Positions 43,743 through 52,618 of a stretch of 64,000 nucleotides of DNA are shown here, one piece after another. The stretch is from Halioxenophilus aromaticivorans (GTDB lineage Bacteria; Pseudomonadota; Gammaproteobacteria; Pseudomonadales; Cellvibrionaceae). The stretch is taken from the NCBI RefSeq assembly GCF_042850945.1, contig NZ_AP031496.1, positions 3,410,001-3,474,000 on the forward strand, in the 5' to 3' direction. Under the pieces are notes generated by a model, which worked only from the letters and a program-made list of their open reading frames with translations, made no database searches and was not told the DNA's origin. A program made the translations under genes and the position numbers. The stretch's first letter is position 1. Each line of letters begins with the position of its first letter.

Positions 43743-45209
43743 ATGAGTAATCTGCAAGATGCAATGCTGTATATCAACGGAGAAATCCGACCCTCCAGCG
43801 ATAATGCATACTATGACAACATCGGCCCATGGACTGGCGAGGTCGTCGGCCGTGCCGCCGACGCCACTGCGGCTGACGTGCAACAAGCTATCGATAGTGC
43901 CAGGCATGCCTTCGACCACACCGACTGGTCCAGCCAACACGAACAACGCCACGAATTGATGAAAAAGTACGTCAAGGCCTTGTGGGATAAGCGCGCACTG
44001 CTAGTAGACATTTCTCGCTTTGAGGCAGGCGCTGCCATGGGTGCCGCCGCGCGCGCACACATCGATGGCGCCTTAAATGGAGCCGATGACTTACTAAAGT
44101 GCTTTGAACAAGTTACCTGGCAAGAAGACCGTGGTGTTAAAAACGAGAACGGTTTCGATACCAAGCGTCTAGTCACCCACGAAGCAGTCGGAGTAGTTGG
44201 CGCAATCACGCCTTGGAATGTGCCTTTGTACGTTAACATCGGCAAGGTGGTGGCGGCACTGCTTGCTGGCTGTACCGTTATTTTAAAGCCCGCACCAGAT
44301 ACCCCTTTAATGGGCTCTGTAATGGGGGAAATAGCTCAACAAGTTGGCTTGCCACCGGGCGTGTTTAACGTGGTTACGTCTAGCGACCCAGCCATGGCCG
44401 GAGAAATGCTTACTAAAGATCCAGCCGTAGACTTAATTTCCTTCACTGGCTCCACCGCCGTAGGTAAATTAATTATGCAAAATGGCGCCCCCAGCTTAAA
44501 ACGCGTGTTTTTGGAGCTTGGCGGAAAATCGGCCTTTGTTGTATTAGACGACGCTCCAAATTTTGCCCAAACGGTAATGGGCTCTATGGTTGTATTCCAC
44601 GCCGGTCAAGGTTGCGCCTACCCTACCCGCTTGCTAGTACCAAAAAGTCGCTACGACGAAGCTGTGAAAGCATTGGAAATGGCCTACGCCGGCTTTGATT
44701 CTAAGTGGGGCTTACAAGACGAACCCAGCTGCATCATGGGACCATTAATTTCCAAAAAACAATTGGATCGCGTTGCCAGCTACACCGACATCGGCAAGCA
44801 AGACGGCGCCCGGCTGCTTGCTGGCGGTAAGGTACGCAGCGACAAAGGTAACGGGTTCTTCTTTGAACCTACCTGCTTTGTCGACTGCACCAACGATATG
44901 CGCATCGCTCAAGAGGAGATTTTCGGCCCTGTGCTGGTGGTGATCCCCTACGAAGATGATGAGGACGCCATTCGTGTTGCCAATGAAAGCGTCTATGGTT
45001 TAGGCGGCGCTATTTTTGGCAGCACTGAGCGGGCACTGGAAATGGCCAAAAAAATCCGTACAGGGTCTATGAGCGTTAACGGCGGCACGAGTATTACAGG
45101 AGACCTTCCCTTCGGTGGCTATAAACAAAGTGGAATAGGCCGCGAATGGGGCTTGGAAGGTATCGAAGAATTCCTAGAGACCAAAGCGATTGGTATCCGA
45201 GCGTCTTAG
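43743..45209 (+). CDS. NAD(P)-dependent aldehyde dehydrogenase
   Basis: The protein has 488 residues from the ATG at 43743, which has AAGGAG 6 bases upstream (the frame is open to 43704 inside the previous gene's end). AITPWNVPLYVNIGKVVAAL, SFTGSTAVGK, LELGGKSAFVV (general-base Glu) and GQGCAYPTRLLV (catalytic Cys) are present, and EEIFGPVLVVIPYEDDEDAI is near the end. It oxidises an aldehyde intermediate to the acid. A terminator follows. Confidence 0.93.
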   Translation: MSNLQDAMLYINGEIRPSSDNAYYDNIGPWTGEVVGRAADATAADVQQAIDSARHAFDHTDWSSQHEQRHELMKKYVKALWDKRALLVDISRFEAGAAMGAAARAHIDGALNGADDLLKCFEQVTWQEDRGVKNENGFDTKRLVTHEAVGVVGAITPWNVPLYVNIGKVVAALLAGCTVILKPAPDTPLMGSVMGEIAQQVGLPPGVFNVVTSSDPAMAGEMLTKDPAVDLISFTGSTAVGKLIMQNGAPSLKRVFLELGGKSAFVVLDDAPNFAQTVMGSMVVFHAGQGCAYPTRLLVPKSRYDEAVKALEMAYAGFDSKWGLQDEPSCIMGPLISKKQLDRVASYTDIGKQDGARLLAGGKVRSDKGNGFFFEPTCFVDCTNDMRIAQEEIFGPVLVVIPYEDDEDAIRVANESVYGLGGAIFGSTERALEMAKKIRTGSMSVNGGTSITGDLPFGGYKQSGIGREWGLEGIEEFLETKAIGIRAS

Positions 45210-45231
45210 GCTCCCCATCGGTAACTGAAGT

Positions 45232-45265
45232 GCAACCCACCTCGGGCATTTGCTAGGTGGGTTGC
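45232..45265 (+). terminator. Terminator after the aldehyde dehydrogenase
   Basis: The 11-bp stem GCAACCCACCT/AGGTGGGTTGC with a 12-base loop is followed by TCAAATTTTCTCTCT. It lies 22 bases after the stop. Confidence 0.82.
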
Positions 45266-45307
45266 TCAAATTTTCTCTCTACTTCCGTGTGTCTTCTCTT
45301 TTACCGC

Positions 45308-45362
45308 TCCAACTCTAACTCTACTCCTCTAACTCTACTAATCTAACTCTACTACTCTATTT
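45308..45362 (+). repeat. CTAACTCTACT tandem repeat in the gap before the sulfotransferase gene
   Basis: About four imperfect units of 12-15 bases (CTAACTCTACTCCT, CTAACTCTACTAAT, CTAACTCTACTACT) lie in the 330-base intergenic stretch 45210-45541. This is a low-complexity slippage-prone tract. No other structure was seen there. Confidence 0.7.
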
Positions 45363-45541
45363 GCCCGCCTCTATTCTTTAGACCCGCTTTAGTTCGGCCT
45401 TTCCTTCGCTTGTCCCAAGGACATAACAGTTAATCGCGCTATAACCCCCGTTAATCCTTACAATGAAGTTGCCAGCTTAGCCACTGGCAGTGTAGCCAAA
45501 TGTGTGCAAAACAGTTGCTAAACGGCAAAGGGTTTAAAACC

Positions 45542-46675
45542 ATGCAAACAGCCAACGAATTTATGGCGCAAGCAGCCCGCGAAACCAAACTCAGCGATTT
45601 TGGTGACGACTCATTTAAAGAGGGACTGGAGATATTGTTGGGTGCGCTGGAGTCAGAGGCCGCGCTTAACCGCGCGGGCGAAGGGATATTTGAGCAACGC
45701 ATTTTGGGAGCATTAAAAAATCGACTGCATGTCGAAGATTGGTACCGGCGACATCCCGAAATTGACAGTGAAATTATCGTAGCACCTCTTATCGGAATCA
45801 GTTTACCAAGGACGGGATCTACTGCACTTTCGTTCTTGCTCGCGCAAGATCCTAATGCGCGTTCTTTGCGTAGCTATGAGTCGGCTCAGCCCTGTCCGCC
45901 CCCGGCGATGGTCACCGGGCCAGATCCAAGAATTCAGCACCTCAACAATGACGAGACAAGACCCAAAGGTGCCAAACGTCACGTTCCATCCGCCGCAACC
46001 GGCCCAGCGGAGTGCCAGGAGCTAATGGCTCTGGATTTTAAATCACAATTGTTTTTAGCGTTTGCACAAATTCCCACCTACGCCCAATGGTTATTAACGG
46101 CCGATTTAACCACGACCTACGCCTACGAACGACGAGTTTTGAAATTACTGCAGTGGCGCAGCCCGACGTCACCTTGGCGGTTGAAAGCACCAACTCACTT
46201 ACTGTATTTAGATCACCTGGACAAGGTATTTCCCGATGCACGATTTGTGATGACCCATCGCGACCCCACCGATGTATTGCTTTCGGTGATTTACCTATTC
46301 GATGATTACACCTCAAAACTCAGTGACCATGCCGACCCGCACTACACTGCGGAATTGAATATCAACATGTGGAAAATAGGCATAGAAAGAGCCATGGCCT
46401 TCCGAGCCAACGGCAACGAGCACCGATTTTTTGATATCGATTTTACCGCTATGCAGCAGCAACCTATTGCAGAAGTCACGGCTCTTTACCAATGGTTAGA
46501 TTGCCCTGTTAGCCACGAGTTTGAAACCGGCATGCAAAATTGGTGGCAACACAACGCCGCCAACCGCGAGCGTAACCCCAAACCCGATCCCAGTCATTAT
46601 CAATTCGATGCCGATCAGGTGAGGCCGTTGTTCGCCGAATACATTCAAAAAACCCAACAGTGGCTGAGTCAATAA
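45542..46675 (+). CDS. Sulfotransferase-fold protein (PAPS-dependent type)
   Basis: The protein has 377 residues from the ATG at 45542 (AAAGGG 9 bases upstream; an in-frame ATG at 45500 lacks a ribosome site). The P-loop-like phosphosulfate motif is GISLPRTGSTALSFLLAQDP, and the 3'-phosphate region is FPDARFVMTHRDPTDVLLSV. Members of this family transfer sulfate to alcohols, but many long bacterial members beside P450/CoA genes have no proven activity. It starts the second plus-strand unit that leads into the F420 genes. Confidence 0.83.
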   Translation: MQTANEFMAQAARETKLSDFGDDSFKEGLEILLGALESEAALNRAGEGIFEQRILGALKNRLHVEDWYRRHPEIDSEIIVAPLIGISLPRTGSTALSFLLAQDPNARSLRSYESAQPCPPPAMVTGPDPRIQHLNNDETRPKGAKRHVPSAATGPAECQELMALDFKSQLFLAFAQIPTYAQWLLTADLTTTYAYERRVLKLLQWRSPTSPWRLKAPTHLLYLDHLDKVFPDARFVMTHRDPTDVLLSVIYLFDDYTSKLSDHADPHYTAELNINMWKIGIERAMAFRANGNEHRFFDIDFTAMQQQPIAEVTALYQWLDCPVSHEFETGMQNWWQHNAANRERNPKPDPSHYQFDADQVRPLFAEYIQKTQQWLSQ

Positions 46676-46690
46676 TGGTAGAACCGAATC

Positions 46691-47572
46691 ATGGATAACA
46701 TCACCCATCACCAAGACCAACCCGCCATAGAGCGACTCAATTTAACTGGCCAGGTTGTGTTTATCACCGGCGCGGGCGCAGGTATTGGCCGAGCCATTGC
46801 GTTGGCATTTGCCGGCGCCGGCGCGCACATTGTTATCGCCGATAGAGAACCAGCGCGCTGTGAAGAAGTTGCACTACAAGTACGTGAACTAGGAGCAAAG
46901 GCATTACCCATCACCGTAGACGTCACACACACCGATCAAATAAGCGAAGCGGTGAATAAAGCTATTGAGTGTTTCCAACGTTTGGATATTTTGGTCAACA
47001 ATGCCGGTGGCGTCAGTTTAAAACCCTTTTTGACTCAGTCTGAACGCTCATGGCGCAAGCACGTGGATTTAAATCTTATTAGCGCCTTCGCCGCCACGGC
47101 AGCGGTGGTACCCGAAATCATTAAAGGTAGTCGAGGCGGTAGTATTATTAATGTCACCAGTATTGAGGCCTCTCGGGCTGCTCCCAATGCAGCGGTTTAT
47201 AGCGCTTGCAAGGCCGGCTTAGAGAATTTTACTCGCACCATGGCTTTAGAGTTGGCCGACCACAAAATTCGCGTTAATGCTCTCGCGCCAGATTACACCG
47301 TAACGCCTGGTGTGCGCGGTAATATTCGCGGGCCGGTTGATCAGTCACAGTGGATAGAGCCTTCGCCGGCTCGGGAGGAAGCTACGGCCAGACGTATCCC
47401 GGCAGCGCGTACCGGCTATGACTACGAATGCGCAGACGCTGCTTTGTTTTTAGCATCGCCACTGAGCAGCTACGTTAACGGCACTATTTTACGCGTGGAT
47501 GGCGGCACCTGGGCATCCAGTGGCTGGGCTCGGAATAAAGCTGGCCAGTGGACACTTACGCCAGAAATTTAA
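46691..47572 (+). CDS. Short-chain dehydrogenase/reductase
   Basis: The protein has 293 residues. FITGAGAGIGRAIALAFAGA (cofactor loop), VIADREPAR (Asp suggests NAD), LVNNAGG, VTSIEASRAAPNAAVYSACK (Tyr-x3-Lys), and LRVDGGTWASSGWA at the C-terminus are present. It begins 15 bases after the sulfotransferase stop, and a luciferase-like gene follows it. A longer C-terminal insertion (about residues 210-240) separates it from the minimal SDR. Confidence 0.9.
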   Translation: MDNITHHQDQPAIERLNLTGQVVFITGAGAGIGRAIALAFAGAGAHIVIADREPARCEEVALQVRELGAKALPITVDVTHTDQISEAVNKAIECFQRLDILVNNAGGVSLKPFLTQSERSWRKHVDLNLISAFAATAAVVPEIIKGSRGGSIINVTSIEASRAAPNAAVYSACKAGLENFTRTMALELADHKIRVNALAPDYTVTPGVRGNIRGPVDQSQWIEPSPAREEATARRIPAARTGYDYECADAALFLASPLSSYVNGTILRVDGGTWASSGWARNKAGQWTLTPEI

Positions 47573-47589
47573 GGCCCTGGGAGGTCATA

Positions 47590-48516
47590 ATGAAAATAAA
47601 CGTCGTTCTACCCTTTGACAATTTAAACGCCGGCGATGAATTTATGAGCCTAGAGGCCATAACATCCATCGCACCATTTATAGAGCGTTTAGGCTTCAAC
47701 GGTGTCAATGTTACGGATCATCCTTGCCCCAGCGCTAAGTGGTTAGACAACGGCGGCCACTACGCGCAAGATCCCTTTGTGGTTTTGTCCATGGTTGCCG
47801 CTTGCACACAACAGCTCAAGCTTTGCACGGGTATTCTGGTGCTACCCTATCGCAACCCATTTATAACTGCGCGGGCCATCGCGTCATTAGATTACTTATC
47901 CAACGGCCGATTAATGATGGGATTCGGCGCCGGCTATATGAAAGGTGAATACTACGCCTTGGGGGCAGACTTTGAAGCCCGTAACGACACCATGGATGAA
48001 TACCTACAAGCCCTAAAACTCGCACTCAGTGGAGAAGACTTCAGCTTCAAAGGTACCGGCTACGAGGCACGTAATTGCCGCATTTTACCCACCAGTAAGC
48101 AACGGCCGCATCCGCCTTTTTTAATGGGTGGCAACTCGCCCAGAGCAATGCGACGTGCAGCTGAGCTAGCCGACGCTTGGTATCCATTTTTTACGGCCCC
48201 TGTAATTTCTGCCACCGCCCGTACTGCGCAAATTAATTCGATTGCTGACCTCGCCAAGGCAAAGCAATACCTGCTAAACCACTGTGAGAAAATCAATCGT
48301 CAAGAGCCTCCTTTTTTAATGACTGGTAGCATTAAAGCGCCAGGCGAACAACTTAGCCATGCACAGTATTTGGATAAAATTGGCCAACTCGCTGACCTCG
48401 GCGTCAGCGTAACCTGCTATGCCCCCCAAGGCGACACTCGTCAGGCCTGGTGCGACGACCTACAACAATTTGCCGAAGAAGTACTGAACAAACTACCCAA
48501 AGAGAAAACACCATGA
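47590..48516 (+). CDS. F420-dependent luciferase-like oxidoreductase (Rv2161c-type family)
   Basis: The protein has 308 residues from the ATG at 47590, with GGGAGG 5 bases upstream. TIM-barrel luciferase-like features are visible: ERLGFNGVNVTDHP, CTGILVLPYRNPFITARAIA, LMMGFGAGYMKGEYYALG, and FLMGGNSPRAMRRAAELADAWYPFF. The pattern matches the TIGR03619/Rv2161c group, which uses F420 rather than FMN. It overlaps the start of the next gene by 4 bases, which is an Fgd homologue, and F420 biosynthesis genes follow. It is probably the enzyme that uses F420H2 on the cluster's substrate. Confidence 0.83.
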   Translation: MKINVVLPFDNLNAGDEFMSLEAITSIAPFIERLGFNGVNVTDHPCPSAKWLDNGGHYAQDPFVVLSMVAACTQQLKLCTGILVLPYRNPFITARAIASLDYLSNGRLMMGFGAGYMKGEYYALGADFEARNDTMDEYLQALKLALSGEDFSFKGTGYEARNCRILPTSKQRPHPPFLMGGNSPRAMRRAAELADAWYPFFTAPVISATARTAQINSIADLAKAKQYLLNHCEKINRQEPPFLMTGSIKAPGEQLSHAQYLDKIGQLADLGVSVTCYAPQGDTRQAWCDDLQQFAEEVLNKLPKEKTP

Positions 48517-49526
48517 GTAATACCTTAAAATTGGGTTTCAAAGCCTCTAGCGAACAGTTCGCGCCCCAGGAATTACTGAACTACGGAATATTGGCTGAAA
48601 AAATTGGGCTGGATTCGGTGTGGATCAGTGATCATTTTCAACCCTGGCGGCACACAGGCGGCCATGCGCCTTTTTCACTGTCTTGGCTGGCCGCGTTGGG
48701 CGCTAAAACAGAGCGCGTGGTTATGGGCACCAGTGTTTTAACGCCATCGTTTCGTTACCACCCCAGTATCGTTGCACAGGCTTTTGGCACCATGGGCTGT
48801 TTATTTCCCAATCGCTTAATTTTAGGGGTGGGCACTGGTGAATCACTGAATGAGGTCCCTGCCAGTGGTTTGCTTTGGCCAGAGCAGCGTGAACGCACGC
48901 TGCGTTTAAAAGAATCCGTTCGTCTTATTAAAACGCTGTGGACGCAAGACCGAGTGGATTTTGAGGGCGAATTCTACCGCACAGAACGAGCCACTATTTA
49001 CGATAAACCCGACACCCCGGTACCCATTTACATCGCTGGCGCAGGCCCTGTGATGGCAAAGTATGCAGGCACCACCGGTGAAGGGTTTATTTGCACCAGC
49101 GGTAAAGCACGGGAGCTATACCAAGATAAATTACTGCCTAAGGTTACCGAAGGTTTGGAGCAATCCCAGCGTTCCAATACTGAATTCGATAGGACCATTG
49201 AAATTAAACTGTCTTACAACACCGATAAACAACAGGCCCTACAAGATACCCGTTTCTGGGGTGCCCTGGCACTGAAGCCAGAAGAAAAAATGAACGTGGA
49301 AGATCCGCTGGCAATGGAGCAACTGGCGGATGAGCTACCCGCCGAGCGCGCCGCTTCGCGCTGGATTGTCACAGATGACGCCGATGAAGTGGTAGAAAAG
49401 GTTAAGCCCTACGTAGACATGGGTTTTAATCATTTGGTTTTCCACTACCCTGGCCCCAATCAAGCCGAGTTTTTAACCTTATTCGGTGAAACACTGAATA
49501 CACGATTACGGCAGGCGTTCGGTTAA
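48513..49526 (+). CDS. fgd: F420-dependent glucose-6-phosphate dehydrogenase homologue
   Basis: The protein has 337 residues from the ATG at 48513, one more than M. tuberculosis Fgd1. The segment VWISDHFQPWRHTGGHAPFS is nearly identical to Fgd1, and TSVLTPSFRY and GVGTGESLNE also match. The Fgd1 catalytic residues His40, Trp44 and Glu109 fall on His41, Trp45 and Glu110. The phosphate-binding residues Lys198, Lys259 and Arg283 fall on Lys198, Lys259 and Arg283. Fgd oxidises glucose 6-phosphate to 6-phosphogluconolactone and reduces F420 to F420H2, and so would power the neighbouring reductase. Fgd1-like relatives with other alcohol substrates exist, but the kept phosphate pocket argues for a sugar phosphate. 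Confidence 0.88.
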   Translation: MSNTLKLGFKASSEQFAPQELLNYGILAEKIGLDSVWISDHFQPWRHTGGHAPFSLSWLAALGAKTERVVMGTSVLTPSFRYHPSIVAQAFGTMGCLFPNRLILGVGTGESLNEVPASGLLWPEQRERTLRLKESVRLIKTLWTQDRVDFEGEFYRTERATIYDKPDTPVPIYIAGAGPVMAKYAGTTGEGFICTSGKARELYQDKLLPKVTEGLEQSQRSNTEFDRTIEIKLSYNTDKQQALQDTRFWGALALKPEEKMNVEDPLAMEQLADELPAERAASRWIVTDDADEVVEKVKPYVDMGFNHLVFHYPGPNQAEFLTLFGETLNTRLRQAFG

Positions 49527-49529
49527 GCC

Positions 49530-50159
49530 ATGGCGAAGACCACCTGGGCCCTGGTGCCGATAAACACCTTACAGCGGGCGAAAAGCCGGTTAGCGCCGTC
49601 ACTGAATAGCAAACAGCGGCAACGTTTGCACCTACAGTTAGCAAGCCATGTACTGGCCACTTTGCAAGCCTGCCGTCATCTGCATCGGGTAATTGTGGTT
49701 AATAACAACGACGATGCCATCAGCCAGCTAGCCCGTAAATTTGACTGTGCTGAAATAATCACCAACGAAATCGGCACCCTAAACACCTATCAATGGGCAC
49801 TAAAAAATCTACCGGGTAAGCCCGAACAGCTTTTGTTAATCGCCAGTGATTTACCACAGGTCAACGTCGACTGCCTAGATGAATTATTAATTGCTGCCGT
49901 CAGGCAAGACATCACCATCGTGCCAGACAAGCACTTCTCCGGAACTAACGCGTTGGTATCACCTTGGCCAGTAAAATTGCCTTTGGCCTTTGGCAACAAC
50001 AGCTACCAACAACACATCTACAACGCCCAGCACTGCCAGCTCAGCTGGGGCTCATTTACCCACCCAAGGCTTGCCTGGGATCTAGACACCCCAGGCGACT
50101 ATCATCACATTGCCCAGCACAACCCCAAGTGGCGGCAACCTATAAGTGAAGCAGCCTGA
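49530..50159 (+). CDS. cofC: 2-phospholactate-type guanylyltransferase, F420 biosynthesis
   Basis: The protein has 209 residues. WALVPINTLQRAKSRLAP (nucleotide-binding N-terminus), IASDLPQVN, IVPDKHFSGTNALVS, LAFGNNSYQQHI and WDLDTPGDYHHI are the CofC/FbiD motifs. It activates a 3-carbon phosphoacid (2-phospholactate, phosphoenolpyruvate or 3-phosphoglycerate, depending on the organism) with GTP. It starts 3 bases after fgd and overlaps fbiC (TGATG), so it is translationally coupled to both. Which phosphoacid it uses cannot be told from motifs. Confidence 0.9.
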   Translation: MAKTTWALVPINTLQRAKSRLAPSLNSKQRQRLHLQLASHVLATLQACRHLHRVIVVNNNDDAISQLARKFDCAEIITNEIGTLNTYQWALKNLPGKPEQLLLIASDLPQVNVDCLDELLIAAVRQDITIVPDKHFSGTNALVSPWPVKLPLAFGNNSYQQHIYNAQHCQLSWGSFTHPRLAWDLDTPGDYHHIAQHNPKWRQPISEAA

Positions 50160-52618
50160 TGCCCATCACCAGCCAACCTTCTTTTGAATGCGACCACACC
50201 GTGGATACTTTGTTAAACACCCCGTGGCAAACTTTGGCCATAGCCGCGCAACAAAAACGCGCTACGGTGTGGGGTACCAATATTACCTATTCCCGCAAAG
50301 TATTTATTCCGCTCACCAAACTGTGCCGCGATGTATGCCATTACTGCACATTTGCGCAAACGCCAAGAGCCCTAGCCCGCCAACAGCAAACTAAACACTC
50401 AGTGTATTTATCACCACAGCAGGTACTGGAAATCGCTCGGCAAGGCCAGCAGCAAGGTTGCAAAGAAGCGCTGTTTACCCTGGGGGATCAACCCGAGCTA
50501 CGTTACAGCGCGGCGCGTGATGCTCTGCGTAACCTCGGCTTTGAAACCACCCTGGAGTACCTGGGCCATGTAGCGCAATTGGTGTTGGAAGAGACAGGCC
50601 TTTTACCGCACTTAAACCCCGGTTTAATGCAGTTGCAGGATTATCAGCGATTGCGCCAGGTGGCGCCATCCATGGGAATTATGTTGGAAACCAGTGCCCA
50701 ACGGCTCGGCGACAAAGGCGGCCCACATTACGGCTCGCCGGACAAAGACCCGCAAAGAAGACTGGCCAGCCTAGCCTCCGCCGGCCTTGCCAAGGTAGCC
50801 ATGACTAGCGGCGTGTTAATTGGTATTGGTGAAACACGGCTTGAACGTTTGCAGTCGATTGTAGAATTAAAAAAACTGGCACTGCAATACGGCCACATAC
50901 AAGAAGTCATTGTGCAAAATTTTAAAGCCAAAGCTGATACCAAAATGGCAAGGTTTCCAGAACCGAGCATGGAGGAATTGTGCTGGACCATTGCCTGTGC
51001 ACGAGTGATTTTACCGGCCGAAGTAAGCCTGCAAGCGCCACCCAATTTATTCGATGGTAACCTTGGCCAACTGATTGAGGCCGGTATCAACGATTGGGGT
51101 GGTGTATCCCCGGTTACTCCTGATCACGTAAACCCAGAGGCGCCCTGGCCACACCTCGACGCGCTAGCAAAAGCCACCCAAGCCACCGGCCACGAGCTGG
51201 TGGAAAGGCTCACAGTTTACCCTCGGTTTACACAACAGGCGGATACTTGGCTGGCGCCTGGCGTTCGGCCGAAGGTGTTAAAGCTAAGTGATAGCAGCGG
51301 CCTCGCCCGGGTTGGCCAATGGGCGCCAGGAGCCTGCACTGAAGCCAACCAAGATGACCTCAACGATATCGCCAGCGGGCCTTTCATCGCCAGGCGTAAA
51401 TCCGCCATTAGCCAGCTGCTAGAAAAGCACACCACACAACAACTGACGCAAAAAGACATTGCACAATTGTTTTCCGCCCGCGGGCAGGACTTTGCCGATG
51501 TTTGCCGGGCTGCAAATAATCTACGCAAAGCGACCAACGGCGACACGGTAAGCTACGCCGTGGTGCGAAATATTAACTACACCAATATTTGCCAGTACCA
51601 GTGCAGCTTTTGTGCTTTCTCCAAAGGAAAGCGGCATGACCACCTACGCGGTAAGCCCTACTTGTTAGAACCATCAGAGATTATTCGCAGAGTTAACGAA
51701 GCCTGGGCACGGGGCGCCACTGAAGTGTGCATGCAGGGAGGCATTCATCCGCAGTTTACCGGTGAAACCTATTTAGATTTGTGTCATACCGTTAAGCAGG
51801 CCCAGCCCAATATACACATGCACGCCTTTAGCCCCTTGGAGGTCGCCCACGGTGCTAAAACGTTGGGAATGAGTGTGCAAGATTATCTGCAAGCGTTGAA
51901 AAGCGCCGGTTTAAATTCTATGCCTGGCACGGCGGCGGAGATTCTTAACGATGACATACGCCGCCAGCTGGCCCCAGATAAAATGCTCAGCAACCAATGG
52001 CTGGATATTATCCGCCAGGCCCACAACACAGGACTAGCCACCACGGCAACTATCATGTTTGGCCACATAGATAATTACCAGCACTGGGCTGAACACCTTT
52101 TGCGGATAGACCAACTTCAACAAGAAACCGGTGGCTTTACCGAATTTGTGCCTCTGCCCTTCGTCCATATGGAAGCGCCCATGTTTTTAAGAGGCCAAGC
52201 CCGTAAAGGCCCAACGCTTAGAGAAACCATTTTAATGCACGCGGTGGCTCGGCTGGTGTTAAGCCCGGGGATCAAAAACATCCAAGTCTCTTGGGTAAAA
52301 GTGGGTCAAACCTGGGCGTCTCACTGCCTTAACAGTGGCGCAAATGATTTGGGCGGCACCTTGATGAATGAATCCATCAGCCGGGCCGCCGGTGCCAGCC
52401 ACGGCCAGGAGCTAGACGCCGCCGGAATGGAATGTTTAATTAAATCTCTGGGTCGCATGCCCTTACAGCGTACTACTTTGTATTCGCCAGCATGTAGTGT
52501 TCAACACAGCAAAGCACTGAGCGCGCCTGCGTTAATACCGGTAACCAATGCTATGCCCTCCGGTAACGCTTCGCTAACAGCCAATTTAGTGCACCCAAAG
52601 GCAGAAATAATTTCATGA
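50159..52618 (+). CDS. fbiC: FO synthase, CofG-CofH fusion, F420 biosynthesis
   Basis: The protein has 819 residues with two radical-SAM domains. The CofG half has LCRDVCHYC (Cys56, Cys60, Cys63), and the CofH half has ICQYQCSFCAF (Cys478, Cys482, Cys485). The two are separated by a linker around 400-440. It joins tyrosine and a pyrimidine intermediate of flavin synthesis to make the deazaflavin FO. The fused form is the bacterial (actinobacterial-type) arrangement; archaea use separate proteins. It starts at TGATG with cofC and ends at ATGA with cofE. Confidence 0.95.
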   Translation: MPITSQPSFECDHTVDTLLNTPWQTLAIAAQQKRATVWGTNITYSRKVFIPLTKLCRDVCHYCTFAQTPRALARQQQTKHSVYLSPQQVLEIARQGQQQGCKEALFTLGDQPELRYSAARDALRNLGFETTLEYLGHVAQLVLEETGLLPHLNPGLMQLQDYQRLRQVAPSMGIMLETSAQRLGDKGGPHYGSPDKDPQRRLASLASAGLAKVAMTSGVLIGIGETRLERLQSIVELKKLALQYGHIQEVIVQNFKAKADTKMARFPEPSMEELCWTIACARVILPAEVSLQAPPNLFDGNLGQLIEAGINDWGGVSPVTPDHVNPEAPWPHLDALAKATQATGHELVERLTVYPRFTQQADTWLAPGVRPKVLKLSDSSGLARVGQWAPGACTEANQDDLNDIASGPFIARRKSAISQLLEKHTTQQLTQKDIAQLFSARGQDFADVCRAANNLRKATNGDTVSYAVVRNINYTNICQYQCSFCAFSKGKRHDHLRGKPYLLEPSEIIRRVNEAWARGATEVCMQGGIHPQFTGETYLDLCHTVKQAQPNIHMHAFSPLEVAHGAKTLGMSVQDYLQALKSAGLNSMPGTAAEILNDDIRRQLAPDKMLSNQWLDIIRQAHNTGLATTATIMFGHIDNYQHWAEHLLRIDQLQQETGGFTEFVPLPFVHMEAPMFLRGQARKGPTLRETILMHAVARLVLSPGIKNIQVSWVKVGQTWASHCLNSGANDLGGTLMNESISRAAGASHGQELDAAGMECLIKSLGRMPLQRTTLYSPACSVQHSKALSAPALIPVTNAMPSGNASLTANLVHPKAEIIS